64,000 bases of DNA. It comes from Hygrocybe punicea. Its lineage: Eukaryota > Basidiomycota > Agaricomycetes > Agaricales > Hygrophoraceae. The translations under genes and the position numbers were made by a program. The notes beneath the pieces are model-generated. The model was not told the DNA's origin. It ran no database searches and worked only from the letters and a program-made list of their open reading frames with translations. Location: the NCBI GenBank assembly GCA_963556145.1, contig OY744468.1, forward strand, positions 5,642,001 through 5,706,000. Direction: 5' to 3'. Of this stretch, positions 45,790 to 57,407 are shown in pieces. The stretch's first letter is position 1; each line of letters opens with the position of its first letter.

Positions 45790-46830
45790 TCTCACATCAT
45801 GGCCTCGGAAAAAAGCAAGAATTCAACAGCCAGCCATTCCAGAAAGTGCCCTACTGCTTCGGAGGGCCCCAAGGTTATCTGGGATGGTGACCAATTGGAC
45901 ACCAGATGAACTGATCGGCTTATCGACTGGTTGGAAAATAACCCAAGTGACTGGCATAAGCTCTTCTCAGATTTAACACAAGATGCTCAAGCAGAAGGAT
46001 GAAGGCGAGAAGTTGGGAAGACTCACAAGAGTTTCTACTATGCCAAGATTGCACAACATGTGTTTCAGAATGATGGAAACCCTCAATATCAAGCTGAGTA
46101 CACTGTAAATCCTCAGAAGTATGCAAAATCCATTGAGAATTAGCTTGTAATGTGAGTATATCCTTATTGATTTATATCTGAAAAATTCAATGATCTATCA
46201 GACTGAAGAAAAAGTATTGAGAATGCTGCAAGCAGCTTGGGCACACTGGAGCCAGCCTCCATATGTCGGAAATGTCCAGTGAACATCAGAATCTAATAGG
46301 TATGTGATTTCTTGTCTCACATTCCATAAACCTGATCTGTTCTACAGCAAAAATTTCCACTAAGTTTCTGGCCTGGCCCCGACTGCATGGCTTTTAGCAA
46401 TCTATTCCAAGTTACAATCCACACACCATTGCATTGCAACCCAGTCAGGAACCTGAGGAGGAAGCTGTCCAAATGTTCACATCAATGTCGAAAAAATGTT
46501 TCCGAGATGAAGAGGGGGAGGAGGGAGGGAGAGAGATGGGGGGAGGAGAATGAAGAGGACAAAGAGGACAAGGAGGACGATATTGAGCACAACAATCATG
46601 ATGATATGCCATCTTTCAACTTTTCACAGGGTGATCGGGCACCCCCAATACCTTGTTCTGGTTCTCAACGAGGTGTGGGAGTCAGTGGTCCTGTGCATGG
46701 CAAAAACGGTGGGGATGATGGTGGCTGGGTGCTGGTAGGGGGTTTTGAGACGCAATTGACTGGGCACCGCCGACCTCTTGTTTTCGCCCTAATGGGTTTG
46801 GCAGTCCTGAAAATGGGTGGCAACTGATAA
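45790..46830 (+). pseudogene. Myb/SANT-like second ORF of the hAT, decayed
   Basis: Broken frames read MASEKSKNSTASHSRK, LIDWLENNPSDWHKLFSDLT, SFYYAKIAQHVFQNDGNPQY and VNPQKYAKSIEN, then after an intron LGHTGASLHMSEMSSEHQN. I recall this as a DNA-binding (Myb/SANT-like) protein family of Agaricomycetes often found with hAT transposases. The C-terminal part (46540-46800) is acidic (EENEEDKEDKEDDIEHNNHD). At least three in-frame stops. Its place 100 bp after the transposase, same strand, supports a two-gene hAT. Confidence 0.55.
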
Positions 46831-46949
46831 TGGTGGCTGGTGCTCCAAGGGGTGGGTAGGGGGTTTGGTCAATGTGAATGACTGAGCTTCTCGTTTTGGC
46901 CCTAAATGGGGTGCAGGGGGTTTGGTGGTCCTAAATATGGGTGGAAACG

Positions 46950-47990
46950 GTGAAGATAATGGCAGCTGGATGCTCAAAGGTGCACTAGAGACTCGATGGA
47001 ATTTGTTGAGGGGGGACAACCAGGAAATGCCATACCATGTCAGTGAGGGCAGATATAACGTGGCTGTAGATGCATATGTAGGGTCAACGTTGCCAGCAAT
47101 TGGGTGAAAACATGCACACTGTAGACCCAATGTAACTTGCTGAGGAGAAGGGGGACAATCATGAAATGTGGCCTAGACTGCTGTATCATGTCAGTGGGGG
47201 TGGATATAACATGGCTGTAAATGTATATGTACGGTGCAGCAGTAGCTGCTAGCCACTAGGACCCCGGAGACCCTTAGCCAGTAGATTCCCTTTCCTGTAG
47301 TAGCTTAGTCATCCATTCCAGGGTTTTCCCTTGCGTTCCTCTTCCTGCTGTGACTCCCCTGAGTCTTCCCCTGAGAGGTCTGGAGATCCCCTCTCCAACG
47401 GTCAATGTCACTGGTGATTGGGTGAAAACATGCACACCAGAGACCTAATGGAACTTGCTGAGCAGGAGGGGGACAATCATGGAATGCGGCCTACTAGATT
47501 GCCATACCATGTCAGTGGGGGCTGATATAACATGGCTGTAAATGTATATGTATGGTCAATGTCACTGGAAATTGGGTGAAAACATGTGCACCGGAGACTC
47601 AATGGAACTTGTTGAGGAGGAGGGGGACATCCATGGAATGCGGCCTAGACTGCCATATCATGTTGGTGAGGGCCAATATAACATGGCTGTAAATGTCAAC
47701 ATCGCAGGCAATTGGATGAAAACATGTGCACCAGAGACCCAATCATGATGAAGTTGTTGAAGAGGGGGAGCATCCAGGGAATGCCTGTACCATGTTGGCG
47801 AGGGTGGATATAACATGGCTGTAAATGCATATATAGGGTCAACATCACCAGCAATTGGGTGAAAACATGTGCACCAGAGACCCAATCATGATGGAACTTG
47901 AGGGGGACATCCAGGGAATGCAGTCTAGACTGCTGTACCATGTCAGTGAGGGCAGATATAATTCGGCTGAGCAACTTGAACTTGTATCCA
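46950..47990 (+). repeat. About 150-bp minisatellite array, plus orientation
   Basis: Units contain ACATGGCTGTAAATG, TTGGGTGAAAACATG and CAGAGACCCAAT...GGAACTTG. Recurrences of the first motif at 47062, 47212, 47532, 47682 and 47815 give spacing of about 150 bp, with one longer interval caused by an unrelated insert (about 47231-47405) and one shorter unit. Mirrored by the array at 48810-49390. Confidence 0.88.
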
Positions 47991-47994
47991 CAAC

Positions 47995-48809
47995 TAACTT
48001 GAAGTTTGCTCAATATTACCATAAAAGAGGCTCATATCAGTGGCAATTACTGATTTTCCAGTCTGGGCAACTTTGTTGGGGCATAGCGTTGATGATTTTC
48101 CTGGTATGGAAAATTTTAACTTGGCCCTGGGGTGAATATAAATTGCCCACAATCACTTAAATGATGATGTGCACTTGCCATAGTTATTATAATTCAGACT
48201 ATACCCATGCCCCAGCAAATGTCGACCTTCCACCACCATCCTGTAGCACATAGTACTCAATGGAAAAGAAACTGTGCTTAGTAAGCAATCAGCCTTGTGA
48301 GTCAGACCACTTTGAAGTTTTCACCTTTCAAACTTGTCTTTTCAGTGGTATCTCGTGCATGAAATCTGAGACCACTGCTATATAGGTCAGTTCCCCCTCC
48401 TTACTGATTACACAATCCAGGGATGCTAGCAGGTGTGAATGAGGTGTATCGCAACAACATTGGCAGCATCTGAAGATGATCACAAACAAGTCTTTGATCG
48501 TGATATAGAACATGGCCGACCTGTTGTGTTTCTTTCTTTCCTACGACAATTTTACTAATCTGTGGTGTGCCTTGCATTGGACCGACAACTGCCAAGTATG
48601 TAGCATGATGAGTTCTGGCCCCAGTTATTGCAGAAAGCAGTCTTGGGAAAATTTTTGACCAAAATGTTGCATACATCCCTGCATCTTCACCCCATGCATT
48701 TATTCATCATTCTTACACTCAGTGCCATCACTCAATGGTGGGGCCCACAAGCCTAGATGCCATCCTTCAATACAGTGTACCATGTAGTTGTTGAAGCTTT
48801 CAATCCTGG
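47995..48809. other. Unique spacer between inverted minisatellites; no gene recognised
   Basis: Short ORFs only (for example 48401-48676 minus, CDHLQMLPMLLRYTSFTPA). No domain or splice pattern that I can support. Confidence 0.45.
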
Positions 48810-49390
48810 GTACAAAAAGGATATCCGCCCTCGCCGACATGGTATGGCAATCTAGGCCGCATTCCCTGGATGTCCCTCTTGAACAACTTCCATTGGGTCT
48901 CTGGTGTGCATGTTTTCATCCAATCGCTGGCAATGTTGACATTTACAGCCATGTTATATCGGCCCTCACCGACATTGTATGGCAGTCTAGGCCACAGTCC
49001 ATGAATGTCCCCCTTCTCCTCAGCAAGTTCTATTGGGTCTCCAGTGCATGTTTTCACCCAATCACCCATGATGCTGACCTACATATGAATTTACAGCCAT
49101 GTTATATCCACCCCTGCTGACATGGTACAGCAGTCTAGGCCACATTCCATGGATGTCTCCCTCCTTCTCAACAAGTTCCATTGGGTCTCCAGTGCACATG
49201 TTTTCACCCAATCACCAGCGACGTTGACCCTACATATGCATTTACAGCCGTGTTATATCCAACCTGGCCAACATGATATGGCAATCTAGGCTGCATTCCA
49301 TGAATGTCCCCCTCCTCCTCAACAGGTTCCATTGGGTCTCTGGTGCGCATGTTTTCACCCAATCGTCAGTGATGCTAACTCCACATATAC
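48810..49390 (-). repeat. About 150-bp minisatellite array, minus orientation
   Basis: Same unit as 46950-47990 but reversed (CATTTACAGCCATGTTATAT, CATGTTTTCACCCAATC). About four copies at roughly 150-bp spacing (ATGTTATAT near 48949, 49100 and the variant near 49250). Confidence 0.88.
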
Positions 49391-49789
49391 TGCAGAAAGG
49401 AACCAGCATCACCATCAACACACCATTCCCACTGAACCCTCTTGATGCTTGTGACAATTCAGAGCTCAGTTTCATCCACGAATTCAGCAATGTGATTCAA
49501 AGGAGTAGTGATGGACAGGTCTGGTTCGGTCCAGTTCTTAGCCAAATTTGGTGAACCCTGGACCGAACCTTAGGTCCAGTTCTACTTAAGTCCAGAACCT
49601 CGGACTGAACCATCGGTTCCAGTTCTTTCAGGTCCAGTTCCGGTTCAGGCTTCCTAGAACCCAGAACCAAACCTTAAGATTTTACAGCGTGGATATTTTC
49701 ACATTTTTGTTTTTCAGCTTACACTCAGGTATGTTGCAGGTAGTAAAACAATGTATTTTAGGCAGTATTAATATATTCTTAAAGAAAAA

Positions 49790-50520
49790 AAGAGGGCAGG
49801 ACAGGGTGCCCCACCCCCACCCCTGCTTCATCCCACAGGGTCCCAGACGCCTCTGCCATTCGCGCTACCCACTGTTGCAACCCGCCACCCCCATCTGCTG
49901 CAATTTGCTGTCTGTTCATGCCATTGGGCATGGGCGCTGGCCACCGGTGCTTGAGCGAGGGGGGGGGGGTCGCTGCTGTAGTTGTTGCCACAGCCATGGT
50001 TGTTGCTGCTGCTGCTGTTGCTGCTGTAGCCATACCCATTGGGTTTCGTGCCATGGTCGTGTTGGTCTTGACATGTCATTTCCATATCCATTTCTGTTGC
50101 TGTTAGCATTAAAGGCGTTGGCGTGTGGCTGGTGCTATGGTGGTGGGTGGTTGTTGGCGATGCTCTCCGCTAGAAAAAAGTTAGAATCAGTAGTACATAA
50201 GTTATTAATAACCAAAAAAGAGGACTTACTGTGGCACCACCGCCAACTTGCCCTGCCACCGTTCGCCGTCCGTTCACGCCATTGGGCGTGAGCGCTGGCC
50301 ACCGGCGCCTGAGCGAAGGGGCCGGTTGCTGTTGTTGCTGCTGCCACTGCCGCCATAGCCACAGCCATTGTGGTTTGTGCCGTAGTTGCTGTGATCCATG
50401 GCCATGTTGGCCTTGGGTCTGTGAGTTGCAGCTGGTGTTGGCGGGTTGAGTCTTGCCAATGCCAATGCCAATTTGGTTAGCATACGTTTGCATTAGCGTT
50501 GGCACTGTGGGTTGCTGCTG
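49790..50520. repeat. G/C-rich internal duplication within the hAT-like element
   Basis: Two imperfect direct copies about 357 bp apart share GCCATTGGGC, GCGCTGGCCACCGG and GAGCGA(A/G)GG (near 49920 and 50278). An 11-base G run is at 49959-49969. Triplet runs of GCTGCT/GTTGTT create Ala/Ser/Gln ORF shadows on both strands. Confidence 0.65.
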
Positions 50521-50792
50521 CTGGTGTGGTGGCCATGGCAGCGGGATGTATCGTTGCTAACTTGCGCCTAGCATAGTAAGAAGGAACTAAAAGTCAAAGT
50601 TATTTGAAGTACACAAAATACCCAAAAAATGGGACTTACCTTGAGCAGAAATGTTTGCAGTGAACCGTTCTGCTCATCTCCGATGATGTTGCCATTGTTG
50701 AAGTTGTTGTTGGGTGTGACATGTCATGTCACAGTAAGTTGTTTGGACACCGGTTACCCACTGGTTCGGACCAGTCCGAATGGGTTTGGGAC

Positions 50793-51033
50793 TATTGGAA
50801 TGTATAGTTGCAGTGGTTGTTGATCACTAAGTAATTTATGTGGAATGAATTAAATTTGCCTCTCTCTGAGAGGGCTTTTATACTACTAGCTAAATATACT
50901 AGAAGTTTCTTGTGGTGAGTAGAATACATGCTGCGCTTCAGCATTATTCATCAGACAGGTGGGTTTGAGTTCCGGGGTCACGTGATATGGATTACTAATC
51001 CTTTCCGTGACTATTCGGCCACTATTCCCAACA
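50793..51033 (-). repeat. 3' LTR of the copia element
   Basis: It differs from the other LTR at only two positions that I can see (CATCAGACAG versus CATCGGACAG; GATATGGATT versus GATACGGATT), both transitions, giving 239/241 identity. It contains a TCACGTGA palindrome at about 50979. Confidence 0.95.
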
Positions 51034-51039
51034 CTCCCC

Positions 51040-54000
51040 CTTGGTCGAATACTCTTCGACTCGTTCCAGGTCGCGGTAAACATCGTCCACGTATTCCATT
51101 ACGTGTTCCGCTCTTTCCTGTTCCTCTCCGGTCAATAGACCAAGTTCGGCGGTGAACTTTGCGTGAAGCGGGCGAGGTAACCCTTTCGTAAATATGTCCA
51201 CTAGATTGTCTTCGGAAGGAATATATGTGACTTTGAGAATACCAGACGTGACGTGATCTCATAGGAAATGTAGATTAATATCTATGTGCTTCGTCTGAGT
51301 GTGGAATTCCGGGTTGTGCGATATAGCAATCGCAGCCTAATTATCGGATCGTAAAATCGATGTTTCGTCCGACCGTAGGTCCAATTCCTTCAATAAGTTT
51401 CTATGCCAGATTAACTGCTTCGTGGCATGAGTAGCGGCGACATATTCCGCTTCGGCCGTTGACAACACAATTGTGCTTTGCTTCTTCGAGCTCCAAGCCA
51501 CGGCTCCCCCTGCGATCGTGAACACATATCCGCTAATGGATTTCCGGTGCAGGTTGGACCCCCAATCGGCATCGACGTAATGAACGGTTTCCGTCGTAAT
51601 CCATTGGTCCTTTCTGCCGTACGTTAGTTCGTTGTAAAGGGTCGACGTCCCTCTGAGTCCGTATCATCGATATATCACGAATCCGGACCAACCCGATGCT
51701 GCCATTCGACTTGCATTCGAACCCGACGTAACCCGATGTGACGTGACGTGACGTGACCCGACGTGACCGACGTAACCCGACACATGCCGCTTTGTGACGG
51801 CCGCTTTTGGGCTAAATCCGGCAGCCTCAAACGCCTCGGAGTTCCAATTCCAGGAGATGGATCTCTTTGGACTCAATCCCCGACTTCGGATTTACTTTAT
51901 TTATGCATCCCCTCGTCTTTTCGGAGATATGTAGGACTTTCTAGATCTTTTCCTTGCATATTTGTTTTCCCCTCCATTTCCTGTCTTCGTTGCTTTGCAA
52001 CCCCCCTTTCCACATCCCCATTCCAACCTTTCTTTGTAGCTTACCATCGGCTGAAGTAGACATGTCCGAAAGTAGATTACTGTTTCCTGTACTATAAAAA
52101 CGGTCCCCGACGACCGTACAAAATAACATACCCTTAGTCCCCATTCCCCTTTAGTCAGAATCGTCTTTTAATCCCTTCAAATGCTTGTCCACGTAGATCC
52201 TTAGCTTTTATAGTCCACTTTGTCGTCTTTATCATTGTTCCCATATATTCGTTCATCGTTTCCGACCCGACCCGACCTGACCCGACCCGCCGTACCCGAC
52301 ATCGTCGGCATCGTCGGGTTCTTTATTATTTGTCCGTTTTTACTCCGTTCATCACCGGATTCGTCGTTATTAGTCCAGTTTTACGCGGCGGCTTTACTTT
52401 TACTAACATTCCCTTCCTTTTACTACTATTCCCGACACTGACTTATCCAGTCACTTCTACGCTGACACCCTCTGGTTAGGATCTTATTTCTTTATATAGT
52501 TCCGAAGCCACAAAGAACCCGCATCTACATCGTAATCCATCATTCCCTTTAGGTAGCGGAATATCCTTTTAAGTGCTGTCCAGTGTTCCGGACTCAGGTT
52601 CCGTGTGAATTGCGCAACGGTTACAGTTGCATACATGATATTGGGTCTTGTTGCGTGCACAGCATACAAGAGCTCTCCGACTCGTGTCGCGTACTCGATC
52701 GAGGTGCGTTTCCGCTCATTCTTGCCGGTTTCGGTTTCGTTTATTCATAGGACCACATTCTGGTCCATCGGGGTTGATACCGGCTTGGCATCCTTCATTC
52801 CGGCCTTCATGAGGATCTTCCGGATATAGCGGCTTTGTGACAGGGTGACTTTCCGTTGTTGGCAGTCTCATTTGATATGGATTCCGAGCAGTAACGTTGG
52901 CTTTCCGATGACCGTTACCGTGTATTTTTCTTTTAGCTGGTTGATCACCCGCTGATTCATCGCTCGGTTGTTTGCGTAAGCCGTGAGGTCATTGACCCAT
53001 ACAAGTACAATGGAAAAGTTTTCGCCTTCCCGATAGTAGTACGCACAGTAGTCGGTCCGTAATCTCGTATAACGAAATTTCTTCATCGTGTTATCGAAAT
53101 CCGTGTTCCACACATTTCCGGCTTGCCTGAGACTATATATAGGGCGTATGAGGCGGCAAACCCGTCTGGTTCCATCCTCAAATTCTGCCGGCTGCTTCAT
53201 GTACAGCTCCTCCTTCACCCATCCGTTAAGGTATGCGCCTTTAATATCCATCTGCTGGATATCCCAGTCCTTGACTGCGGAATTTGCGAGCAATGTCCAT
53301 AACGTCTCGAACCACATCACAGGAGCGAATGTTCCGGTTTCGCTGAAATCCACTCCGGGCTTCTGCGAGAACCCCTGGGCTACTAACCGGGCCTTGTGCC
53401 TAGCAATTGCGCCTGTCTCATCATGTTTCCGGTGGAAAACCCATTTGCTTCCAATGGCTTCCCACCCCTCCAGTAAGTCTTCGAGTCTCCAAACGCCCAT
53501 TTCCTGTAGCTGATCGAATTCCTCTTTCATCGCTACCTTCCAGTTCTCCCAATCTACGGCTTCCCTGGCTTCCTTTAAATTCCATGGGTCCTTGTCGGTG
53601 AGACTGCTATCCTGCTGCATTGCGCTCAAGAACGCATATGCTATGGTTGTTTCCGCGCTGACTTTTTCCTTTTGTTTCACTGCGGATGATTCCGTTGGTC
53701 TCCGTACATCAAGTGGTTCGCGTATCTCGCGTTGTGTCGGTTGTGCACGCGGGTTGTTTAACTGTCGGTAGTTGCGATCGATTCCTTGGGTTGCTCTCGG
53801 TGGGTATGTTATTTCATTTTCCGGTCTGCGAATGGCCCTTTCCGGTGCTGTTACAGTGGGTTCCGGTGATTCCGTTGCGAGTTCTGGTGGTTCCGGAGTT
53901 TGCAAGTCGTCGGATTCACTCTGCTCCCCCTCGAATTGCAAACCCGGTAAGTCGGATACAATCCGGACTTCCTGCAATGCCCCATCCTCGTGAAATGCAA

Positions 54001-55150
54001 CATTCCATGACATTTTAATAGTCCACGTTCCAGCATCGTAGTATCGGATAGCCTTCTGCGACTCCACAAATCCTACGAACTTCATCTTAGCTGATCGCGG
54101 TGCCAGCTTCGATCGTTTTCCGCCTTGATATAAGACCCAAACATTGCATCTGAACTCCCAGAAATGCAATACGTCTGGCTTCTTGCCAGTCCAGGCTTCA
54201 TGCGGAGTCATTCCATCTAGAGCCTTGGTGGGGGATCGGTTTCGAATGTAGGCCGCATGTGCAATGGCTTCCGGCCAAAGGAATGCAGGCAGGTTTTTAG
54301 CGATCAACATCGCGCGGGCTAACTCCAGTAACGTGCGATTAAATCTTTCTGCCGTTCCGTGTTGCGAGGGTGAGTAAGGGGCCATTGTTTCGATGACAAT
54401 TCCCTTCTCCGCTGCCCATCTCTTGACTTCCTTGTTGACGAGTTCCTTTCCATTATTGAACCGCAAATATTTAGGGTTTCGATCAAACTTCTTCTCGATC
54501 GTGTTAACGTAAGCCTTGATGCGTTCCGTCACCTGGCTTTTCCATTTCATGAATAAAGTGGTTATGGTGCGTGTTGCGTCGTCTGTGAATGAGATATAGT
54601 ATCTCGATCCTCCGATAGACTCTACGCATGCTGGGCCCCAGACATCACTCAAAGTCCGCTCTCCGGCGACTTTTGATCGTCCATCGGCCTCTTTCAAAAA
54701 TGGCTGGACGGCTTGCTTCGCCTGAATGCAAGCCTCACAGGTTCGGGAAGGGATACTTCCTTCGTCGATTTCTAAACCTGTGACTAACCCCTTTCTCTGC
54801 AGGGTCTCGAGTCCGCTCATTCCAATGTGTCCGTACAAGCGGTGCCATTCGTCCCAAGACATTTTCTTCGGCATGGCTACGTTTGCCTTTTCCGGCATAC
54901 GGGATTGCACTCGGGCGTTCAAACGGTATAGTTGTCCATCTTTCTGGCCCATTCCGACAAGTTTATTCTCCTTCGTATAGAGCCTGCATATTCCATTGCG
55001 GAAGTTAACCCATCCGCCGCTTTCATCAAACCGGCTGAGTGATAGTAGTGAGTTCCGTGACTCTGGTACATGTAGTACGTCTCGTAGCTGATGCTGTACA
55101 TCCTTTCCGTCCACTGTGAAGTGTAAGACGACGGTTCCGCAACCAAGAGC
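51040..55150 (-). pseudogene. Copia pol (integrase, RT, RNase H), inactivated
   Basis: The main frame (55114-52868, 748 codons) has the integrase zinc motif (HRLYGHIGMSG, CEACIQAKQAV), catalytic core (DVWGP, FTDDATRTI, YSPSQHGTAERFNRTLLEL) and reverse transcriptase (HKARLVAQGFSQKPGVDFSE, DIQQMDIKGAYLNGWVKEEL). Two catalytic acids are changed: the integrase Asp-Asn-Gly motif reads FNNGKE, and the RT YVDD box reads WVNDL; both Asp-to-Asn changes follow a C and are CpG-to-CpA transitions. A stop ends the frame at 52868, then RLVGELLYAVHATRPN-type sequence continues to 52484. RNase H (STAEAEYVAATHATKQLIWH) is at about 51525-51337 with another stop. Codons between RT and RNase H are split by the insertion at 51664-52440. 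Confidence 0.9.
51664..52440 (-). mobile_element. Insertion inside copia pol, possible solo LTR
   Basis: The interruption separates the RT-connection and RNase H sequences. On the minus strand it starts TGTCGGGAATAGTAG (near 52438), resembling an LTR start, and ends with ACGTGACGTGACGTGACCCG-type repeats (51735-51785). ACCCG/GACCCG tracts also occur at 52264-52300. A convincing target duplication was not found, so the type and exact edges are uncertain. Confidence 0.5.
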
Positions 55151-56187
55151 TCAAGCGGCTACCTTTCCTAGTCCTTGAACGGTAGCTTCGTCCAGAGTTT
55201 TGTACGTGATGAATGCGTTTCGGGAATTGCTGATGTGACTTGTTGTTCCGGAATCCAATAACCAATCATAATCTGAATCGTTTCCTGTATTCACTGCATA
55301 TGCTACATCCTGTAACATATTATTGACATTGTCCGCAGCTTGATTCGATCGGTTCCATTGGTTTCCACCCTTTCCTGCGCCCTTTCCTTTCCCTTTCGGC
55401 CCTTGCCCTTCCTTTCCGCCACCTTTAGACCAGCAGTCCTTCGCCATATGTCCCTTCTTGTGGCAGTTGAAGCATTCCGTCTTGGAATCGGCCGCTTTCT
55501 GCTTTCCGTTACCCTTTCCGTCGCGCTTTCTGGTGAACCTCCCATGCATAGCAACATTGTTAGGATCTCCGCTGCGCTCACGGCGCCTGCGGTCTTCCTC
55601 TAATAGGATCGCGACTAGTTCGTGTGATGTCAGTGACATTCTGTCCTTCTTTGAGCCTAAGTATACAGGTCCCAACTTTCCGGCAAAGAGGATACGAGTA
55701 TCATCGCGAAATCTTCATCGGAAACAAGGCTTCCCATCAAGTGAAGCTCCTCCTGCAGTTTCCGGAGTTTTGATATGTGCTCGATTAGGTCGAATCCTTC
55801 TTCGGCAATCGACCGGTATAGTGCTCGTCGCGTCGCTAGTATTCCGAGCTTCCCCCTGGATTCCTTTACCAAGGTCAGCTGTTTCCACATCTCACTCACC
55901 ATGTGTGCGCCAATGATATGTATCATTTCCACATCGCCAATTGCAAGCTCGATCCGCATCCTCGTCTTGGCATCTCCGTCGCGCCATTTCTTCATTGCCT
56001 CGGATTCCACTGATGTTGGACAGGAAGTGTCCGCCGGGACAGGGGCTTTCGATTCCACATCAATGTACGTCTCTAACCCAAGATCCCGTAGCACGGCTAA
56101 CATCCGTCTCTTCCACGGCATCCAATTGTTTCCCTTCAATAACTCGATCCGGTATGATCCCGATGTGTGCGTGACTTCATCTGTCAT
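55151..56187 (-). pseudogene. Copia gag and protease region, frameshifted
   Basis: The ATG at 56187 begins MTDEVTHTSGSYRIELLKGN and runs 176 codons through a typical copia capsid (WKRRMLAVLRDLGLETYID, EMWKQLTLV). After a frame change near 55660-55675 it continues with LTSHELVAILLEED, a nucleocapsid knuckle CFNCHKKGHMAKDC (Cys-x2-Cys-x4-His-x4-Cys) in a Lys/Gly-rich setting, and the protease active site DWLLDSGTTSHI. It stops at 55151 (TGA), then pol follows in another frame. Confidence 0.92.
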
Positions 56188-56271
56188 AGTCGGCTAGTGT
56201 ACAAGGTGATAATGCGATGTTCGGAGGTGCGTGATCGTGTTTCCGTTAAAGCCGTCACAGGGCTCATAACC

Positions 56272-56512
56272 TATTGGAATGTATAGTTGCAGTGGTTGTT
56301 GATCACTAAGTAATTTATGTGGAATGAATTAAATTTGCCTCTCTCTGAGAGGGCTTTTATACTACTAGCTAAATATACTAGAAGTTTCTTGTGGTGAGTA
56401 GAATACATGCTGCGCTTCAGCATTATTCATCGGACAGGTGGGTTTGAGTTCCGGGGTCACGTGATACGGATTACTAATCCTTTCCGTGACTATTCGGCCA
56501 CTATTCCCAACA
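56272..56512 (-). repeat. 5' LTR of the copia element
   Basis: 241 bp, next to the target duplication GGGAC at 56513. See the 3' LTR for the two differences. Confidence 0.95.
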
Positions 56513-56933
56513 GGGACCATGCAACAAAGGCCGAACGTGGAACCAAACTTCAGGTTCAGTTCACACTTCACCTCAAACCTGAACCTGAACCACGGTTCAG
56601 TTCTCATTGGTTCAGGTTTGAACCATGGTTCTGAACCAAACCTGTCCATCACTACAAAGGAGGTACAGGCTGCATCACAAAGGGTTTTTGTCTATTCTAC
56701 ATAGCGGCTTACCAGACTTATATTTTTACAATGACGCTGTGGGATCTGTTAAGTCAGGGGCAAGATAAGTCATTAAGGTGGTTTTCATTCTCAATGTTAC
56801 AAGACACTAAGAAAGCCAGGATATGTATAAATCTCATAATTAAGGTGTAGAATTGCGGGAAGAAGCCAGGATGCTGATGAATACCATATGCACCTTGCTC
56901 ATGATCAAAAACAACTGAACACTGTCATACAAC

Positions 56934-57320
56934 ATGCACCAGACTGTTGCATATGAACAGTTGCCATCCTCTTGTTGGTTGTTAGCAAGGTGGGCCGATG
57001 CAATACCAAGCAAACACGTGACTCGATTACTCTGCCCTAGCATCATGTCGATCCGAACGTTGCGAAATGCGTACCCTACGGAAGAGCTTAATGCAATGTT
57101 GGCCTTTTACGATGGCAAACGTTGTATTGTCTTGAACTCGCCGGGGATGGTGCAATGGTCTCACATTCTGGATGCCTCTTTAGAGACCTGCAACCGCCGT
57201 GTGAGCTGGTCTCTAACTACACAAGGTTTAATGACGCTGACATGCCACTGTTAGCTCCTTCAAATGCTGAACCGCAACCTGCGTCAGGATCGGCATCCCA
57301 GACATGCAGCTGAAGTGCGG
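56934..57320 (+). CDS. Unrecognised ORFs, possible short gene
   Basis: A frame from 57044 reads MSIRTLRNAYPTEELNAMLA, YDGKRCIVLNSPGMVQWSHI and LDASLETCNRR, then continues in a second frame (VSNYTRFNDADMPLLAPSNA) after a shift or short intron near 57195. It looks coding by residue composition, but I recognise no domain. Confidence 0.35.
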
Positions 57321-57407
57321 GAAAATATTGTGCCACGTACATCCTTTCCACCTGCGTCGCATGATTTCTTCTAACTAGACCTAGTTGGGGTCTATCTTCA
57401 TGGTAGC

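Larger units (their letters stand above)
50793..56512 (-). mobile_element. Ty1/copia LTR retrotransposon, 5.7 kb, young
   Basis: Two 241-bp LTRs (50793-51033, 56272-56512) flank gag and pol on the minus strand, with the 5-bp duplication GGGAC at 50788-50792 and 56513-56517. In element orientation the LTR begins TGTTGGGAATAGTGGCCGAA and ends CATTCCAATA. Directly after the 5' LTR, GGTTATGAGCCCTGTG is the likely primer-binding site. A PR-IN-RT-RH order identifies copia. Despite its youth the coding sequence has stops, a gag frameshift and a ~0.8-kb inner insertion. Confidence 0.95.
49506..56654. mobile_element. TAGTGATGG hAT-like element containing a copia insertion
   Basis: Ends TAGTGATGGACAGGTCTGGT and, inverted, TAGTGATGGACAGGTTTGGT. 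The duplication CAAAGGAG is perfect at 49498-49505 and 56655-56662. Without the nested copia (5,720 bp plus 5) about 1.4 kb remains: GGTCCAG/GGTTCAG subterminal repeats and a G/C-rich block. Same family as 29295-40608. No transposase. Confidence 0.93.

Noticed and set aside
49779..50109. Ala-rich ORFs suggesting a structural protein
   Set aside because: They track GCTGCT/GTTGTT triplet runs in the interior of a hAT-like element and occur in several frames.
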